Notes under the pieces: generated by a model
What the model saw: only the letters and a program-made list of their open reading frames with translations
Database searches by the model: none
Told to the model about the DNA's origin: nothing
Program-made: the position numbers and the translations under genes
Assembly (NCBI RefSeq): GCF_024171955.1
Contig: NZ_JAMTCS010000008.1
Location: 243,456 to 294,441 of the forward strand
Reading direction: 5' to 3'
DNA: 50,986 nt
Source of the DNA: Promicromonospora thailandica
GTDB lineage: Bacteria > Actinomycetota > Actinomycetes > Actinomycetales > Cellulomonadaceae
Shown: positions 49,056-50,986 of the stretch, one piece after another
Layout of the letters: each line of letters starts with the position of its first letter
Numbering within the stretch: the stretch's first letter is position 1

Positions 49056-50986
49056 CTGCCTCGTGGGATGTTCACCGGACTCTCCCCGAACCGGACCCCG
49101 TTGACGTCGGGCAGCAGCCCGGCCTTCACGGCATCACGGTAGAGGTCGAGGTCCGCCTCGTTCTTGAGGATGACGTCGAGCTGGTAGCCCCCGCTGCCCT
49201 CACCCCTGACGTGGATCTCCTTCGGGATCTCCACGTCGCTCAGCGTCTTGGGGTCGGCCTCGAAGACGGGCGTCACCTCGTAGGAGACGGTCTGGTCTCC
49301 CTTGTTGACGACACGCTTGACCTCGTTCTCCATCGCCTTCTGCCAGGGGTCGTTCGAGTCCCTGAACTGTGTCACGAAGTTCTGGTCGATGCTGTTCGTC
49401 GTGTCACCGCCGAGCTGCGCCCCGAGCAGGTGGCCCTTGTTGTGGCCGCCCGCCGCACCCTCGTAGCCCAGCGGCTTGATGCGCTCCGGGACGCCGGTGC
49501 GGCCGCTGACGGGCGGCTCGAGAGTGGTGCTGACACCCGAGGGGCGCTCGATCGTCTTGCCGTCGAACTCGACCTTCTCGGTCCGGTACGTCGCCTTGCC
49601 CTCGGTGCGGGCCACGTCGCCCCGCGGCCGTTGAGCCCCGGCCTTGCGCGTGATCGGGAGCTTGATGCCTCCGGTGTGTCCCGCGTTGTGGACCAGGACG
49701 GGGGTGGTGCCGGCGTAGACGTAGTAGTTCGAGTGGGTCTGGACGTGGAAGTTGTAGACCGTCTCGACGTCCTGCTCGGCACGCTGCTCGATCTGGATGC
49801 CCTGGACCGGGGTGGTGGCCCCCGCGGAGGTGACCAGCAGGTCACCCTCGCGCAGGAACGCCGCGTCCACCCACCCACGGCCCTGGACCCAGAACGGGTG
49901 CTCCGCAGTGGTAGAGACCCGCTGCCCGCCGATGGTCAGGTGGAACAGCTCGCCGGTCGAGCGCACGAAGGTCTCGACCACCACCTGCAGCTCATCACGC
50001 CCGGTGACCAGGTCATGCGCCCAGACCTTGTCCCCCACCCGGATGTCCTCGATCCGGCGGGGACCATCCGGGGTATGCACCAACGTCCCGGCCACGAAAC
50101 ACTTCCCGAACCCGAACTTGCACCACCCCTTGCCCAACGCCTGCCGGAACCCGCCCGCCTTCGCGATCGTCTTGGACAGCCCCATCGCGGCCTTGGCGGC
50201 ACCACCCAGACCGATCAGAGACAACGCCGCACCCGCGATCGCGATCCCCGCCTCCGCCCACGACCGCTCACCCGTCGCAGCAAGAGTGATATTCGCAACC
50301 GCCGACACGATCGCCGCCACCGCAGCGATCACGATCAACACACCCGCCAACGCCTGACCCACCACCGGGATAAACGCCACCACGATCGCCAAGATCCCCG
50401 CGATCGTCGAGATCATGTCCGCGATATCAGCAATCGCAGCCACCAGCTTCGAACCCCAGTCATCCCACCACCCATCATTCAAATCATCCGACGAGGTAAT
50501 CTCCTCGATCCGATCCATGGCCGCCCCCGCAGCCCGGTCCCGGTCCGACACCGCAGACTCGATCGTGGACTTCGCCCCCGCGATCACACCCGCCGCCTGA
50601 TCAGCATCATCACCGGCCTGACGCGCCTTGCTCTCATACTCCTGCTTCTGCGCCTCGTCCCTCGCCGAATCAGCCAGCTCCTGCCACCGCTGGCGCGACC
50701 CCGACGCCGACTGGGCCTGATCCTGCGCATCCCGGGCACGATCCAACGCCGCCAGAGTCTCCCCCTGCACCCGCTCCAACGCCCCCGCATACCCCACCAA
50801 CGCGTCACCCGCAGCCACATACCGCGAGTGCGCCTTACGGATATCACTGATGGTGTCCTCCTTGGCACCCATCAACGCATCCACCGCCTTGGACACCGTC
50901 CCAGCCACATCCAACCGACTCATCGCCCCTGCAGCGTTGTCGATCGAACGCGCCACCTCCTGGTACTCCTGCCCACCGGCAAGCAC
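49052..50986 (-). CDS. Polymorphic toxin: coiled coil, hydrophobic region, Hint domain, nuclease (5' end beyond window)
   Basis: 644 residues visible; the gene continues past the window edge, so the start is not seen. Parts in order (visible numbering): a helical WXG/LXG-like secretion region (1-155), a hydrophobic Ala/Val/Ile segment (about 175-250), a Hint autoprocessing domain from Cys296 (CFVAGTLVHTPDGPRRIEDI) with TAEHPFW and the ending VLVHNA, then a C-terminal toxin part. That part contains GHNKGHLLGAQLGGD and DQNFVTQF, the pattern of DNA/RNA non-specific endonucleases. The Hint domain would release the nuclease. The downstream SUKH gene is the expected immunity partner. It is probably exported by a type VII-like system. 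Confidence 0.9.
   Translation of the reverse strand: MLAGGQEYQEVARSIDNAAGAMSRLDVAGTVSKAVDALMGAKEDTISDIRKAHSRYVAAGDALVGYAGALERVQGETLAALDRARDAQDQAQSASGSRQRWQELADSARDEAQKQEYESKARQAGDDADQAAGVIAGAKSTIESAVSDRDRAAGAAMDRIEEITSSDDLNDGWWDDWGSKLVAAIADIADMISTIAGILAIVVAFIPVVGQALAGVLIVIAAVAAIVSAVANITLAATGERSWAEAGIAIAGAALSLIGLGGAAKAAMGLSKTIAKAGGFRQALGKGWCKFGFGKCFVAGTLVHTPDGPRRIEDIRVGDKVWAHDLVTGRDELQVVVETFVRSTGELFHLTIGGQRVSTTAEHPFWVQGRGWVDAAFLREGDLLVTSAGATTPVQGIQIEQRAEQDVETVYNFHVQTHSNYYVYAGTTPVLVHNAGHTGGIKLPITRKAGAQRPRGDVARTEGKATYRTEKVEFDGKTIERPSGVSTTLEPPVSGRTGVPERIKPLGYEGAAGGHNKGHLLGAQLGGDTTNSIDQNFVTQFRDSNDPWQKAMENEVKRVVNKGDQTVSYEVTPVFEADPKTLSDVEIPKEIHVRGEGSGGYQLDVILKNEADLDLYRDAVKAGLLPDVNGVRFGESPVNIPRGR

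Overview
The window is dominated by one nearly complete temperate siphovirus prophage (positions 1 to about 39,977) in a very G+C-rich actinobacterium. The host is probably a Micrococcales relative such as Cellulomonadaceae or Promicromonosporaceae. That placement rests on base composition, the perfect actinobacterial-type LexA box, leaderless-looking promoters and the host gene types; nothing here fixes the genus. Right of the prophage lie about 11 kb of host chromosome.

The prophage is bounded by a 95-bp direct repeat (1-95 and 39,883-39,977). The right copy forms the 3' end of an intact tRNA-Leu(GAG) gene on the minus strand, so the element sits in a tRNA 3' end. Reading left to right: a tyrosine integrase with putative arm-type sites; a divergent repressor/Cro-like switch with three related palindromic operators; and a roughly 12-kb rightward early operon of about 27 small, mostly overlapping genes. 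The early operon holds an excisionase-like protein, a C5-cytosine methyltransferase, a RusA-type resolvase, a DUF4326 protein, a clamp-like protein fused to an FtsK-gamma-type domain, a lipoprotein, an HNH-domain protein and a zinc-ribbon/HTH protein. It ends at a strong hairpin, followed by an initiator-like tRNA(CAU) and a small membrane-protein gene on the minus strand.

The late region (15,104-36,890) has the HK97-like order. It runs HNH nuclease, terminase small and large subunits, portal, prohead protease, major capsid protein, head-tail connectors and tail tube. Then come tail-assembly chaperones with a -1 slippery site, a 1,369-residue tape measure, distal tail protein and a 1,248-residue tail-tip protein whose last 80 codons have clearly lower G+C. 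A lysis cassette (membrane proteins, amidase endolysin, holin) follows, and then three more structural-looking genes. The right end (37,012-39,832) carries probable lysogen cargo: two small genes around a near-perfect LexA box, a HAD phosphatase and an XRE-TPR regulator.

The host part contains tRNA-Leu, a PLP aminotransferase, RecQ, DinB under a LexA box inside a 38-bp inverted repeat, a HEAT/DUF1963 protein, a small unknown gene and a membrane/GNAT-like protein. It ends with a SUKH immunity gene behind a polymorphic toxin (Hint domain plus C-terminal DNA/RNA nuclease) that runs off the window edge.

No gene-free stretch longer than 300 bases was found. Functional names are from reading sequence motifs only; no database search was run.
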